Assembly: GCF_030814475.1 (NCBI RefSeq) | Contig: NZ_JAUSVF010000005.1 | Location: forward strand, 1-64,000 | Source of the DNA: Pararhizobium capsulatum DSM 1112 | GTDB taxonomy: Bacteria > Pseudomonadota > Alphaproteobacteria > Rhizobiales > Rhizobiaceae | DNA: 64,000 nucleotides | Direction of reading: 5' to 3' | Shown here: positions 43,509 through 52,828 of the stretch, one piece after another | Numbering within the stretch: position 1 is the first letter of the stretch | How the letters are laid out: every line of letters begins with the position of its first letter | Position numbers and translations under genes: made by a program | The notes under the pieces: model-generated | Told to the model about the DNA's origin: nothing | The model's database searches: none | Seen by the model: the letters and a program-made list of their open reading frames with translations, nothing else

Positions 43509-43855
43509 AGTGCGTTCTCCGAATATCTGTGGGCGGGATTGCCCGAAAAGGATATGCGGAGAGTTCTGCGCCCTCAGTGTTGCAGGGCGGTGCCGGGGCG
43601 GCGGGGCGTATGTTACAGTTTTGTTTCACGGCTGTTCAACGCCAAAAAAGAATGCCTCGGGCTGTTTGGGTTAAGATTTTTGCGGTCGCTGCAAGCAGGA
43701 TGCCATGGATATTCGAGTGATATCTTGCCAGCCCGCTTCCTGCCCCGAACCGGCCGTTGGTTTTGGTCCAAGGCGATGCTTTTTTAGACGGATCACCGGT
43801 TAGGTCTTGCCGGGCCGCAATTTTCTATTTCAATGCCATTGATGTCTTGGGGCAT
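43509..43855. other. Upstream region of the RTX gene
   Basis: About 350 bases between the RTX start and the lysR-type stop. AT-richer than the RTX gene; presumably its promoter. No gene or clear dyad was found, including no copy of the palindrome from 39828. Confidence 0.45.
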
Positions 43856-44746
43856 TCAAGGCATTGCGGCCTCCTCGATGAGCCAGTCGATGAACGAGTT
43901 TACTTCGGCGGTCTCCCGTTTTGCTTCCGCACAAATGCAATAATAATTGTGAAGGGCCGGGACACTGAGTTGAAGCGGTTGCACAAGGCGCCCTTCATTG
44001 AGATCACGCGCGGAAACTACTTCATCGCTGAGCGCCACGCCAAAGCCATCTCGGGCGGCCTGGAGCACTATGCCAAAGTCGTCGAAGTGCACATCGGACT
44101 CCCCGGCATAAGGGATGCCGGCTTCTGCCTGCCAACGCCGCCATTGCGAACCGTCGTCCTCATGCAGCAGTCGATGATAGGCGAGATCGGAGGGTTGGCG
44201 GATGGCGTTAGGTCCACGCAGGAGCTGGGGGCTGCAAACCGGGGTCATGCGGATTCCATGCAGCAGGCGCCACCAGAAGCCCGGCCATGGTGGCATGCCA
44301 TAAACGATCGCGACATCGGTCTTGCGCCAGTCGACATCGTGAAAGCGGCTGGAGGTGAGAACCTTCAACTGAAAATTCGGGCTTTCCTCCATAAAGGTGA
44401 AAAGTCGGGTGGCGAGCCAAGTAACGCCATGAACTTGAGGGATAGAGATGGTGAGCGCCCGCTTTGGTGCTCCGCCATATTGGTGCGTCGATAGCTGGCG
44501 CACGCCAGTGTGGATCGCCTCCATGGCATTTGCCACCGAGCGCTGGAGCTGGCTTCCGCTTGGCGTCAAGCCCAGGTGCCGGCCGCGTTTTTGAAAGAGA
44601 TCGACGCCGAGCGCTGCCTGAAGTGCGCGGATTTGCTGGCTGACCGCACCTGGTGTCACATGCAGTTCCGCCGCTGCCGCGCTGACATTGCCGAGCCGCG
44701 CGACGCTTTCGAAGACGCGGAAGGCATGAAGGTTTGGTAGCGCCAT
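43856..44746 (-). CDS. LysR-family regulator (GcvA-like), paralog 1
   Basis: 296 aa. HTH at ~5-60 (AFRVFESVARLGNVSAAAAE then LHVTPGAVSQQIRALQ) and a GcvA-style effector domain (VDWRKTDVAIVYGMPPWPGF, ~140-159; LLHEDDGSQWRRWQAEAG, ~193-210; GFGVALSDEVVS, ~237-248). The HEDDGxxW motif is shared with the neighbouring paralog, indicating a duplication. It may regulate the divergent ureide/amino-acid operon. Starts at ATG 44746, 31 bp behind the paralog's stop. Confidence 0.92.
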   Translation of the reverse strand: MALPNLHAFRVFESVARLGNVSAAAAELHVTPGAVSQQIRALQAALGVDLFQKRGRHLGLTPSGSQLQRSVANAMEAIHTGVRQLSTHQYGGAPKRALTISIPQVHGVTWLATRLFTFMEESPNFQLKVLTSSRFHDVDWRKTDVAIVYGMPPWPGFWWRLLHGIRMTPVCSPQLLRGPNAIRQPSDLAYHRLLHEDDGSQWRRWQAEAGIPYAGESDVHFDDFGIVLQAARDGFGVALSDEVVSARDLNEGRLVQPLQLSVPALHNYYCICAEAKRETAEVNSFIDWLIEEAAMP

Positions 44747-44777
44747 TGGTTTCTTCCCTTAATTGGCGTTCAACGGA

Positions 44778-45686
44778 TTAGGAAGTCAGGTCGCGGCCGG
44801 GCCGTAACTGCTCGACCACGCGATCCGCCAGCGTGCGCAGGACCTGATCGTTTGCCCGGTCGACGGGGCATACGATGTAATATTCCCGGGCCGCGTTGAT
44901 CGTCGTTGAGAACGGCTGGATGAGTCGTCCTTCGCTCAGATAGTTTCGTGTCAGGACATCCGAGACCAGCGCCACGCCGCGGCCTTGGACGGCAGAGGCG
45001 ATCGCCTGCGCCACGGAATTCACCCGCACGCGGGTGTTTCCCTCAAGGCTGATGCGCGCGGCGACGGACCATTTTGCCCATTCCCCGCCGTCGTCTTCGT
45101 GCAGCAGCGCCACGGCGCTCAGCTTCCTTTCGCGGTTTCGGAGGTCGAGCCGGGGGAACAGCGTCGGCGAGCATACGGCACAGAGCCGGACCTCGCTGAG
45201 CGATCGCCAGTATTTCCCGGTGAAAGGCGGATTGTCGTAGACGATCGCTAGGTCGTTATTCTCCCAATCCACCTCCGCGGCGGTGATCGCCTCGTTGATG
45301 GTGAGATTGGAAATGCTGTGTGATTGCGCGAAATCGACGATCGTTGCGGTCAGCCAGGCGATTCCGAGCGCGGTAGGCACGGAGACCGAGAGTGATGCAG
45401 GTTGGTCGCCGGCGGTTATTTTCCGCGATGCCCGCGTGGCGCTGTCGAGCTGTCCCAGCGATATGGCGACTGCGTGCGAGAAATCTCCACCCGCCTGAGT
45501 GAGGGCGACATTTCGGCCCGACTTCTGGAACAGGACGATGCCCGTCACATCGCTCAGCTTCTTGAGCTGCAACGAAATCGCGCTCGGACTGAGGTTAAGT
45601 TCCTCCGCGGCAAGCCGCACTCCGCCGAGGCGCGCGGTGGCTTCGAAAGCGGGAAGATATTGCAGGTAGGGAGGAAGGCGGCTCAT
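44778..45686 (-). CDS. LysR-family regulator (GcvA-like), paralog 2
   Basis: 302 aa. HTH FEATARLGGVRLAAEELNLS then PSAISLQLKKLSD (~14-46); effector domain with VDWENNDLAIVYDNPPFTGK (~145-164) and LLHEDDGGEWAKWSVAAR (~198-215). It is divergent from the isochorismatase operon across 109 bp and so is the first candidate regulator of it, together with the downstream paralog. Both effector domains conserve an Asp/Trp pair that may bind the same type of nitrogenous ligand (inference). Confidence 0.92.
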   Translation of the reverse strand: MSRLPPYLQYLPAFEATARLGGVRLAAEELNLSPSAISLQLKKLSDVTGIVLFQKSGRNVALTQAGGDFSHAVAISLGQLDSATRASRKITAGDQPASLSVSVPTALGIAWLTATIVDFAQSHSISNLTINEAITAAEVDWENNDLAIVYDNPPFTGKYWRSLSEVRLCAVCSPTLFPRLDLRNRERKLSAVALLHEDDGGEWAKWSVAARISLEGNTRVRVNSVAQAIASAVQGRGVALVSDVLTRNYLSEGRLIQPFSTTINAAREYYIVCPVDRANDQVLRTLADRVVEQLRPGRDLTS

Positions 45687-45739
45687 CTGGATATCCGGCT
45701 GATTGTTTACCTTTATAGAACGATATTGGTGATTTTAAA

Positions 45740-45752
45740 TTGATTTTTTCAA
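45740..45752. promoter_or_regulatory. Candidate LysR box (TTGA-N5-TCAA)
   Basis: TTGATTTTTTCAA lies in the AT-rich 109-bp gap between the divergent lysR gene and the isochorismatase gene. It fits the T-N11-A rule for LysR sites with 4-bp inverted arms. Weak on its own, but well placed. Confidence 0.35.
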
Positions 45753-45795
45753 ACTGTTAAGAGTGTTATCCCATCGACAAACAGGAGCCCTTTTC

Positions 45796-46470
45796 ATGAT
45801 CTCGGCAACACCGTTCGACTACCCCTATGATGGCAATCTTGATGCGCACACGACGGCGCTTGTTATCATCGACCTCCAAGAAGATTTCCTCTCCACTACG
45901 GGTTATTTCGCCCTGCAGGGTTATGATCCCGCGCCGCTTCGCGCGATCCTTCCCGCGGTGAACCAGCTCATTGCCGCCTGCCGCGAGGCGGACATCCAGA
46001 TCGTCCAAACGCGGCAGGGCTATCGCGCGGACCTTGCCGATATGACCCCTTATGAAAAATGGCGCCGGCAACGGTCCGGCCTCGAGGGAACGACTGCGCT
46101 GCTGCGCTCCAGCCCCGGCTTCCAGCTCGTTCCCGAACTCGACGTGCGCCCGCAGGACATCATTGTCGACAAGACCTGCAACAGCGCTTTCACCTACACC
46201 GATTTCGAGCATGTCTTGCGCGCGCAGGGCATCACGCATTTGCTGTTTGCCGGTTGCACCACGGATGTCTGCGTCCACACGACGCTGCGCGAAGCCTGCG
46301 ACCGGAATTTCCAGTGCCTGACAATCGCGGATGCCTGCGCGAGCGGTGATCAATATGCGCATGAGGCTGCCTTGCACATGGTCACTGTCGAGAACGGCAT
46401 TTTCGGCGCGCTGACCGATACCGAAGCGGTGCTCAAAGGCCTGACAAATCTTGGAAAATTGACGAAATGA
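45796..46470 (+). CDS. Isochorismatase-family cysteine hydrolase (biuret / ureidoacrylate hydrolase-like)
   Basis: 224 aa. The catalytic triad is visible: Asp26 (VIIDLQEDF), Lys126 (IIVDKTCNSAF) and Cys159 (GCTTDVCVHTTLREA), with the cis-peptide region AGCTTD. The features YPYDGNL, GYDPAPLRA and YRADLADM resemble biuret hydrolase (BiuH) of rhizobia and RutB, which hydrolyse ureido/amide bonds. Substrate specificity is not certain; other amidases of this family also share these motifs. ATG 45796 starts a plus-strand operon with GYD, importer and MBL genes, divergent from two LysR genes. Confidence 0.87.
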   Translation: MISATPFDYPYDGNLDAHTTALVIIDLQEDFLSTTGYFALQGYDPAPLRAILPAVNQLIAACREADIQIVQTRQGYRADLADMTPYEKWRRQRSGLEGTTALLRSSPGFQLVPELDVRPQDIIVDKTCNSAFTYTDFEHVLRAQGITHLLFAGCTTDVCVHTTLREACDRNFQCLTIADACASGDQYAHEAALHMVTVENGIFGALTDTEAVLKGLTNLGKLTK

Positions 46471-46769
46471 GCGAGACCCAGAAATATGTTTCGCTGATGC
46501 GCCTCACGCAGAAGGGGCTTGCCGAGCTGACCGACAGTGCCAAACGCCGGAAGATCAGCGAGGATCGCGTGGCCGCTCTCGGGGGTAGATCGATCGCCTT
46601 CTACGCCCTGCTCGGGACCTATGATTTCATGCAGATCTTCGAAATGCCGAGCAATGAAGCGATGATGCAATACGTGCTCACGGCGCGCCGCGATGGCCAT
46701 GTCGAGCCGCTCATCCTTCCGGCCTTTGATACCGAGATATACGGCCAGATCCTCAACGCGGTGGGCTAG
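46467..46769 (+). CDS. GYD-domain protein
   Basis: 100 aa, the usual length. KYVSLMRLTQKGLAELTDSA (~6-25), ALLGTYDFMQIFEMPSNEAM (~47-66) with the GxYD signature, and the ferredoxin-like strand pattern fit the GYD family (Pfam PF08734), small dimeric proteins of unknown function often beside amidases or transporters. Overlaps the isochorismatase stop by 4 bp (ATGA), so it is co-translated with it. Confidence 0.9.
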   Translation: MSETQKYVSLMRLTQKGLAELTDSAKRRKISEDRVAALGGRSIAFYALLGTYDFMQIFEMPSNEAMMQYVLTARRDGHVEPLILPAFDTEIYGQILNAVG

Positions 46770-46886
46770 CCAAATGGTTTAGTTTTTCTGCGTCTTTGTG
46801 GCGAAAACATTTAGCTTGTCTGCAAAACGCCTTCATATACGACTTCACAAAACGTCAATGTAAAAAGCCAAAAAAGGGAACACGCC

Positions 46887-47726
46887 ATGACGAACGTAAT
46901 ACTGGGAATGAAAACGTCTCTTTTGGTGGGCGCAATGCTCACAAACCTGCTCGGCGCAGGCACTGCACTTTCCGCCGACCAGAAGCCGGATTTCGTATCG
47001 GGCGGCGTCCTGAAAGTCTGCACCAGCGGAGAATTCCCGCCGATGGAATATTATGAAAATCCGGGCGATAAGGATCTCGTCGGCTTCGAGATCGATGTCG
47101 TCGACGCGATCGCCAAGGCTTGGGGCGCGAAGGCGGAATATGTCGTCGGCGACTTCAAGGGCTTGCTGCCGTCGCTCGATTCCAAGCGCTGCGACCTGGT
47201 CGCCAGCGGCATCCTGATCACGCCGCCCCGCCTCGAAAAATACGACGGCATTCCGTATTTCGGGTCGCACATAGTGATGGTCACCTCCTCGAGCGACGCG
47301 GAGACGAAAGTGCCTGCCGATGTCAGCGGCAAGGTGATGGCGATCGAAGCCGGCACCTCCTACGAAAAGATGATTGCCGATCTCAATGCCGAGCTGGTAG
47401 CTGCCGGCAAAGAGCCGATCCAGGCACAGACATATCCCTCCGCCTCGGGCGTGATCGAGCAGATCCTCGTCGGCCGCGCCACCGCGACGATCACGCAGGA
47501 TACGACGGCCGCTTATCGCATGCTTCAGGTGCCGGGCCGGCTTGGCATTCCCTTTACCTACGAGCAAAGCGAAAGCTACGGCATCTACCTGCGCAAGAGC
47601 GATGGCGACCGACAGATGCTGAAGGACGCGATCGAGGCCCTGCAGGCGAGCGGCGAGATGAAAACGCTGCTCCAGAAATGGAAGCTGCCGGAAACCGCGA
47701 CCGACGTTTCCCACGACGTCAACTGA
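46887..47726 (+). CDS. Polar amino-acid-type ABC transporter substrate-binding protein
   Basis: 279 aa. A signal peptide (LLVGAMLTNLLGAGTALSA, cut near residue 30) leads to an SBP_bac_3 fold: LKVCTSGEFPPMEYYENPG (~42-60), LVGFEIDVVDAIAKAWGAKA (~64-83), CDLVASGILITPPRLEKYDG (~102-121). The sequence EFPPxEY with FEIDVVDAIA is the family signature for amino acids or related amines. The ligand may be a ureido or amide compound handled by the isochorismatase (inference). ATG 46887 has AAAGGGAA upstream. Confidence 0.92.
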   Translation: MTNVILGMKTSLLVGAMLTNLLGAGTALSADQKPDFVSGGVLKVCTSGEFPPMEYYENPGDKDLVGFEIDVVDAIAKAWGAKAEYVVGDFKGLLPSLDSKRCDLVASGILITPPRLEKYDGIPYFGSHIVMVTSSSDAETKVPADVSGKVMAIEAGTSYEKMIADLNAELVAAGKEPIQAQTYPSASGVIEQILVGRATATITQDTTAAYRMLQVPGRLGIPFTYEQSESYGIYLRKSDGDRQMLKDAIEALQASGEMKTLLQKWKLPETATDVSHDVN

Positions 47727-47742
47727 CGATAGGCGGTCTAAG

Positions 47743-48420
47743 TTGTTCCAGCTCGACCTCTTCCTCCAGGCGATCTTCAGTGCCCCCCTTTTCAAGGGGG
47801 CACTCCTGACGATCGGTCTGTCGCTTTGCGTCATGGCCGTGTCCCTCGTGCTCGGCATGGGGCTCGGTTCCATGGCGGGCTCGCCGCGGCGCTCTGTCCG
47901 GTGGCTGGTGACGCTCTATGTCTGGCTGTTCCGCGGCGCACCCGCACTGCTCGTGCTGCTCTTCGTGTGGAATGGCCTGCCGCAGATCACCGAAATCTTT
48001 CGCGCCGGTTGGTTCACGCCCTTCGTCGCGGCCTTCCTGGCGTTGTCACTGATTCAGATCGCCTATCTGGCGGAAATCCTGCGCAGCGCCTTTGCCGCCG
48101 TGGGGCGTGGGCAGCAGGAGGGGGCGGCCGCGCTCGGCATGCACCGCTGGCAAATTTTTCTGGTCATCACCCTGCCGCAGGCGCTCAGGATCGCGGTTCC
48201 TTCGTTGATGAACGAGTTCATCTCGCTATTGAAAACCACGTCGCTGGCGACCGTGATCTCGCTGAAGGAACTGATGACCGTCTCGCAGTTCGCGATCGCC
48301 ACCAGCTTCCGGTTCCTCGAGTGGTATGGCGCAGCCCTCGTCTACTACCTCGTCATCGTCTCGGTGCTTACGCTCGCCCAGAATCGCATCGAATATGTGC
48401 TTTCGCGCGGCTATCGCTGA
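47743..48420 (+). CDS. Amino-acid ABC transporter permease (HisM/GlnP type)
   Basis: 225 aa from TTG 47743 (ribosome site AGGCGG). Five membrane helices. The EAA loop is GRGQQEGAAALGMHRWQIFL (~121-140), after the characteristic YLAEILRSAFAAV. It pairs as a homodimer with the ATPase that follows 24 bp later. Only one permease gene is present, as in several polar amino-acid importers. Confidence 0.92.
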   Translation: MFQLDLFLQAIFSAPLFKGALLTIGLSLCVMAVSLVLGMGLGSMAGSPRRSVRWLVTLYVWLFRGAPALLVLLFVWNGLPQITEIFRAGWFTPFVAAFLALSLIQIAYLAEILRSAFAAVGRGQQEGAAALGMHRWQIFLVITLPQALRIAVPSLMNEFISLLKTTSLATVISLKELMTVSQFAIATSFRFLEWYGAALVYYLVIVSVLTLAQNRIEYVLSRGYR

Positions 48421-48444
48421 TCGCCGCAAACCCACGGGTCGGAT

Positions 48445-49185
48445 ATGAACACGCAAACCGCAATTCAAGTTGCCGGCGTCAGTAAATGGTACGGCGCCTT
48501 CCAGGTCCTCAAGGGCATCGATCTTACCGTGCGCAAGGGTGAGCGCATCGTCATCTGCGGGCCGTCCGGATCTGGCAAGTCGACGCTGATCCGCTGCATG
48601 AACCGTCTGGAAGTGCACCAGGAAGGTTCGATCGTCGTCAACGGCATCGAACTCACCAACCAGCTCAAGCGCATTGATCGCGTTCGAAGCGACGTTGGCA
48701 TGGTCTTCCAGCACTTCAACCTCTTCCCGCATCTGACAGTTCTGGAGAACTGCACGGTCGCCCAGCGCTGGGTGCGCAGGCTGCCGAAAAAGCAGGCGAC
48801 CGAGATCGCCATGAAATACCTGGAACGGGTGCACATTCCGGAAAAGGCCGATAAATATCCTGGCCAGCTTTCCGGCGGCCAGCAGCAGCGCGTCGCTATC
48901 GCGCGCGCCCTTTGCATGAACCCCAGCATCATGCTGTTCGACGAGCCCACGTCGGCGCTTGATCCTGAAATGGTCAAAGAGGTCCTGGACACGATGATTT
49001 CGCTCGCCGCCGATGGCATAACGATGGTCTGCGTCACGCACGAGATGAATTTCGCGCGTGAGGTCGCCAGCGAAGTGGTTTTCATGGATGGCGGCCAGAT
49101 CATTGAGCGCAACCAGCCTGATATCCTGTTTTCCGCGCCGACGCACGAGCGCACGAAGCGCTTCCTCGGCAAGCTGCTGCATTGA
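48445..49185 (+). CDS. Amino-acid ABC transporter ATP-binding protein (GlnQ/HisP type)
   Basis: 246 aa. Walker [15 protein letters not shown] (~38-51), Q-loop [13 protein letters not shown] (~87-99), signature [15 protein letters not shown] (~142-156), Walker [17 protein letters not shown] (~163-178), H-loop [12 protein letters not shown] (~199-210). Highly typical of the family. It ends in a 4-bp overlap with the following MBL-fold gene, showing that the hydrolase is part of the operon. Confidence 0.94.
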   Translation: MNTQTAIQVAGVSKWYGAFQVLKGIDLTVRKGERIVICGPSGSGKSTLIRCMNRLEVHQEGSIVVNGIELTNQLKRIDRVRSDVGMVFQHFNLFPHLTVLENCTVAQRWVRRLPKKQATEIAMKYLERVHIPEKADKYPGQLSGGQQQRVAIARALCMNPSIMLFDEPTSALDPEMVKEVLDTMISLAADGITMVCVTHEMNFAREVASEVVFMDGGQIIERNQPDILFSAPTHERTKRFLGKLLH

Positions 49186-49919
49186 GCGAGGCTATCTTGA
49201 ACAATACGGGTTGGTTTTCAAAGGAAGCGATCTCTGATCGGTTGACCCGGATCTGCGAGCCACATGTCCATAAATTCTTCCGGGCCAACATGTTTCACGT
49301 CGTCGGCAAGGATGCCGACCTCGTCATTGATTTCGGCATGGGCCTCGTCAACCTAAGAAGCGAGTTGCATATCCCTCCAGGCAAACCCGTGCTTGCAGTG
49401 GCGACCCACGTTCATGTCGATCATGTCGGCTCGTTCCACGAATTCGAGACCCGGCTGGGTCACCTGGCTGAGGCCGAGGCCTTCGAACTCATGCGGGATG
49501 CTGACACACTCGCCGACCATTTTCGCACCCAGCCGGGTGCCCTGACTGCGGCGGTGCCCACAGGCATCAAGCCGGACGCCTACAAAATCTCACCGGCAGC
49601 GCTCACCACGATCCTGGTGGAAAACGACGTCATCGACATCGGCGACGCGTGTTACACGGTTCTGCATCTTCCCGGCCATTCTCCAGGTTCCATTGGTCTG
49701 CTCGACCAGACGACGGGTGAGTTCTTTAGCGGGGACGCCATATACCAAGGTGGCCTTGTGGATGATTTGCCGGGATGCAACGTCGAAAGCTATAAAGGCA
49801 CAATGAAGCGCTTGGCAGAGCTTGACGTCGAAGTCGTTCATGGCGGACACGGAACGAGGTTTGGTAAAGACCGGCTGCGCGAGATCGCCGTGAGCTACTT
49901 GCATTCGAAAGGATGCTGA
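49182..49919 (+). CDS. MBL-fold (metallo-beta-lactamase superfamily) hydrolase
   Basis: 245 aa. The Zn motif [15 protein letters not shown] has His76, His78, Asp80 and His81. [13 protein letters not shown] (~163-175) gives the next His, [11 protein letters not shown] (~181-191) the bridging Asp, and [11 protein letters not shown] (~221-231) the last His. The family hydrolyses thioesters, lactams, lactones or phosphodiesters; here a downstream product of the imported amide is a reasonable target (inference). TTG 49182 overlaps the ATPase stop; TTG 49197, with GAGCGAGG upstream, is an alternative start. Confidence 0.88.
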   Translation: MSEAILNNTGWFSKEAISDRLTRICEPHVHKFFRANMFHVVGKDADLVIDFGMGLVNLRSELHIPPGKPVLAVATHVHVDHVGSFHEFETRLGHLAEAEAFELMRDADTLADHFRTQPGALTAAVPTGIKPDAYKISPAALTTILVENDVIDIGDACYTVLHLPGHSPGSIGLLDQTTGEFFSGDAIYQGGLVDDLPGCNVESYKGTMKRLAELDVEVVHGGHGTRFGKDRLREIAVSYLHSKGC

Positions 49920-49941
49920 AAAGCGGTCGGATGACCGCTTT
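49920..49941 (+). terminator. Probable terminator of the isochorismatase-ABC-MBL operon
   Basis: AAAGCGGTC and GACCGCTTT make a perfect 9-bp stem with a GGAT loop directly after the TGA at 49917. Only three T residues end the stem, so termination may be partial. Confidence 0.65.
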
Positions 49942-50067
49942 CGCCACTTCAAGAGCGGCAGTCCGGAGACGGCCCAAACTAGACTTTCTCGACAGCCCAA
50001 ATTTTTGGGAGGTTTATAAATTCCTCGCGAAGGGAAACTAGGCCGACGGTTCGGTTCCTTTCATGGG

Positions 50068-50202
50068 ATGGCCCGCCCTTCCGAGAACATCGAGTATGAT
50101 GTCTCGTCATTGAAAGAAGGAAAGAACAGCTCCAGCGTTGTCGGAGTTGATGACAAAGGTGCGGTGATTGTCCGCCGAACGATGAGACGCCAGACTCTCT
50201 GA
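50068..50202 (+). pseudogene. N-terminal remnant of an IS110-family transposase
   Basis: 44 codons whose second half reads EGKNSSSVVGVDDKGAVIVR then RTMRRQTL. This resembles the start of IS110 transposases (LGKNSxSVVGxDxxGxVVLRR). A stop follows at 50200-50202 and the DEDD catalytic part is missing. The first 17 residues are not typical, so the fragment is damaged at both ends. Confidence 0.5.
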
Positions 50203-50609
50203 CTATGACCCCTTTGCCGGAGGTTTCGCGCGTTGTTGCGGCGAGAAATGAGACGTCTATTGCGTCCGGCTTATTCTCCGTTATTCATATACAAACTATC
50301 TCCCCATACGTGCAGAGCGACGATGTTTCACGAACCCGATAGTTCAGCGGAGTTAACCGATCTAGTCCACGGGAAAAACTCGAGCCGAGAATGCCATCCG
50401 CTCCCTGAGTGCGATATGGTTTCGAACTCTGACCGATAAAGAAATGGATCATCCGAGCTTTAGATCGTTTAACAGATTGCGGAAATAGCGCTAATTTTTC
50501 TACCGATCCTCGCTAGACGGTTCGAAGACGAGCGGGGATGAGGCTTTTTCAGCGGCCTTTTCGGTCCTTTTGTCGTCATCCGCCGTGTCTCGGCGGATTG
50601 CGGGCGCGA
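50203..50609. other. Gene-free stretch at the left edge of the IS5-type element
   Basis: No gene supported. It contains the left copy of a 12-bp direct repeat (50532-50543) and a GC-rich segment that should be the 3' end of the insertion element. The exact element boundary was not resolved. Confidence 0.4.
50532..50543 (+). repeat. 12-bp direct repeat, left copy
   Basis: GCGGGGATGAGG here recurs at 51832-51843 in the same orientation, exactly 1300 bp away, flanking the IS5-type transposase. It may be a target duplication, although IS5 elements usually make shorter ones, or be part of the element ends. Confidence 0.5.
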
Positions 50610-51758
50610 TTATGCCGTCGTCAGCAGCTTTGGCAGCCTCACCAGATTATAAGCCGTCGCTGTCAGGGTGAACATCCAACCGACGCGATCCTTTCCGCGA
50701 TGGCGGGTCTTGCGCATTCCGCCGCTGGTCTTGGCCCAGCCGAATACCTCTTCGATGCGTTTTCGGATGCGCTGACTGACAGCGTAGCCGGGGTGATGGG
50801 TGGTACGACCATCGATGGCTGAGCGTCGGTTCGCCGTGTTCTGAGCAACGTGTGGCGTCACCTTGATATCCCGCAAGGCGGCAACGAAGTCTGCCGTATC
50901 GTAGGCTTTGTCTGCAGCCAATGTGATGCGATGACGACCATCCATGCGGCCCACCATATCCAGTGCAGCCTCGCGCTCTGCGGTTCCTGTCGCATGGGTC
51001 AGCGTGGCGTCGACAACCAGCCCGTTGCGGTTTTCCAGGGTGACGTGGCCCATGTGGCAAAGCTTGGCCGCCTGCCCACGGGCCTTCTTGTAAAGCCTGG
51101 CATCCGGGTCGGTGGTCGACGCGTGAGTTGCGTTGCTGCGCTTCTCGCCGTGGAAATCCCGCTCAGGGTTGCGTGCCGTAGCCTTTGCGGGCTTGTTCGC
51201 GTCAGCGCCGGAGCCGTTGTTGTCATCACCGTCACCATCAGTCTCGTCCTTGGGCTTGAAGCTCTTCATGCTGGCCCAGGCTTCGATCAAGGTGCCGTCC
51301 ACCGAGAAGTGCTCGTCTGACAAGAGAGCCTTAACTCGCGGCTGGCTCAGCAATGCGGCCAGGAACTTGGCGGCGATGTCGCCAGCCAGGAGCCGCTCAC
51401 GGTTCTTGGTGAACACGGTGACGTCCCAGATCGGCGCGTCCATCGACAAGCCGACGAACTATCGGAACAACAGATTGTAGTCCATCTGCTCCATGAGCTG
51501 GCGCTCCGAGCGGATCGTGTAGAAAGCCTGCAACAACAGGGCGCGCAGAAGCTTCTCCGGCGGGATCGACGGGCGGCCGATCGCTGAATACATCGCCTCG
51601 AAATCAGGCGACAGAACTTCCAGTGCCTCGTCGACAATCGCGCGGATTGCCCGCAGCGGATGGCTTGTCGGAACGCGTGCTTCGCAGCTCACATAAGAAA
51701 ACAGACCCGCCGTCTGGATATCACTGCCCCGCATGTCCTGCTCCTGCCGGCCAATCAC
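50610..51758 (-). pseudogene. IS5-type transposase interrupted by an amber codon
   Basis: One reading frame of 383 codons: residues 1-99 (RPSIPPEKLLRALLLQAFYT) and 101-382 (DEHFSVDGTLIEAWASMKSF, with the first catalytic Asp; LAADKAYDTADFV; RKRIEEVFGWAKTSGGMRKT, with the Glu of the DDE triad). They are separated only by TAG at 51459-51461. Relatives read LLFRWFVGL here, so TGG (Trp) has probably become TAG. All DDE motifs are otherwise present. Unless the codon is read through, the element is inactive. It lies left of the nos remnants and may have helped to delete them. Confidence 0.85.
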
Positions 51759-51831
51759 TCGGGCATGGAATCACGCCAGTCCGCTCGCAGCAAGCGCCTT
51801 TTTCCGCATCCTGTTAAAAGTGAGTAATTTG

Positions 51832-51843
51832 GCGGGGATGAGG
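51832..51843 (+). repeat. 12-bp direct repeat, right copy
   Basis: GCGGGGATGAGG, identical to 50532-50543. It lies about 75 bp beyond the transposase start codon, in the non-coding region between the transposase and the apbE pseudogene. Confidence 0.5.
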
Positions 51844-51913
51844 GAACCGACCATCAGCCACAAAAACCACCGCCTTTCCTATGGTGTGCGACGTAAAAGA
51901 CCGACGCGGCGAC

Positions 51914-52825
51914 TTACGTACCGGCTTCCAGATGCGCCCCTTCAAAGGTCCTAATCATCGCAAGAATTGCCGCCGCATCAGACATCAGGCAGGCAGCCGT
52001 CGCGAGCGCATCTGCCATGGCCGCCGATGGCGCCGAGATCGTAACGGACTGCCAGGTCGCCGGCGCGGGCATCCCGGTCGTGGGATCGAGGATATGGCCG
52101 TCCTTTCCAGCCTGGTCGAAGGTCGTGCCAAGGGGGGAGGACGTGGCGAGCGCGCGCTGGCGCAGCGCAACGCGCTTGCCGGTCTTCAGCCGCACCGGCC
52201 AGTCGCCGCCCTCCGGCTTGCCGCCGAGCGCGCGCAATTCGCCGGTGTCAATCAGGATGTCGGTCAGCCCTTCGGTTTCCAGCAACGCGGCGATCCGGTC
52301 GGCAACATAGCCCTGACCGATCCCGTTCAGCGTCAGCGCCATGCCGGGCCGCAGGGCAATCGCGGCCGCGTCGAGCTCAACCTTGCCACATCCGGTCTTG
52401 CTCAGCGCGTCTTCGATGGCGCGTGCGTCGGGCCGCCCGCCGCGGGGGGCGGATTCGGCCCAGAGCGCCCACAGCGGCTGCACGGTCGGATCGAACCGCC
52501 CACCGCTCGCTCGATGCATGGCACCGGCCAGCGAAAAGCATTCCAACAGCTCGAAGGGCGGCTCGGCGAGGTATCACTCGCGGTTCAGCCGCGAAAGCGC
52601 GCTCTGCGGGCGGTACAGGCTAAGAAGGTTTTCCAGCCGGTCGATCTCCCCCATGACGCGGGCGGCGATGGCCTCGGCATCGGGGTGGTCAAGGCGGATC
52701 GAGGCGCGCGCGCCCATAGCCTGCCCGGTCCAAAGGTGCGCGGTTCTCCCATTGGCCTGGGCGGCGACGGGCAGGGCGGCCAGAGCGGCGGAAATCGCGA
52801 TCAGGCGGCGGCGGGTCATCATCAA
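51914..52825 (-). pseudogene. FAD:protein FMN transferase (ApbE/NosX-like), interrupted by an opal codon
   Basis: A single frame of 303 codons: Tat/Sec-type leader (TRRRLIAISAALAALPVAAQA), then GQAMGARASIRLDH (~34-47), FDPTVQPLWALW (~113-124), TLNGIGQGYVADRIAALLET (~165-184), DILIDTGELRALGG (~188-201) and HILDPTTGMPAP (~244-255). All of these are ApbE landmarks, including the flavin-binding and Mg-binding Asp. TGA at 52574-52576 follows LSRLNRE where relatives have Gly, so GGA probably became TGA. The protein attaches FMN covalently to targets such as NosR. It follows the nosL remnant by 3 bp, which identifies it as nosX of a former nos operon. Confidence 0.85.
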
Positions 52826-52828
52826 GGT

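Noticed and set aside
50544..51831. Search for terminal inverted repeats of the IS5-type element
   Set aside because: Only a short GGATGxGG similarity was seen between the two ends; too weak to define boundaries.
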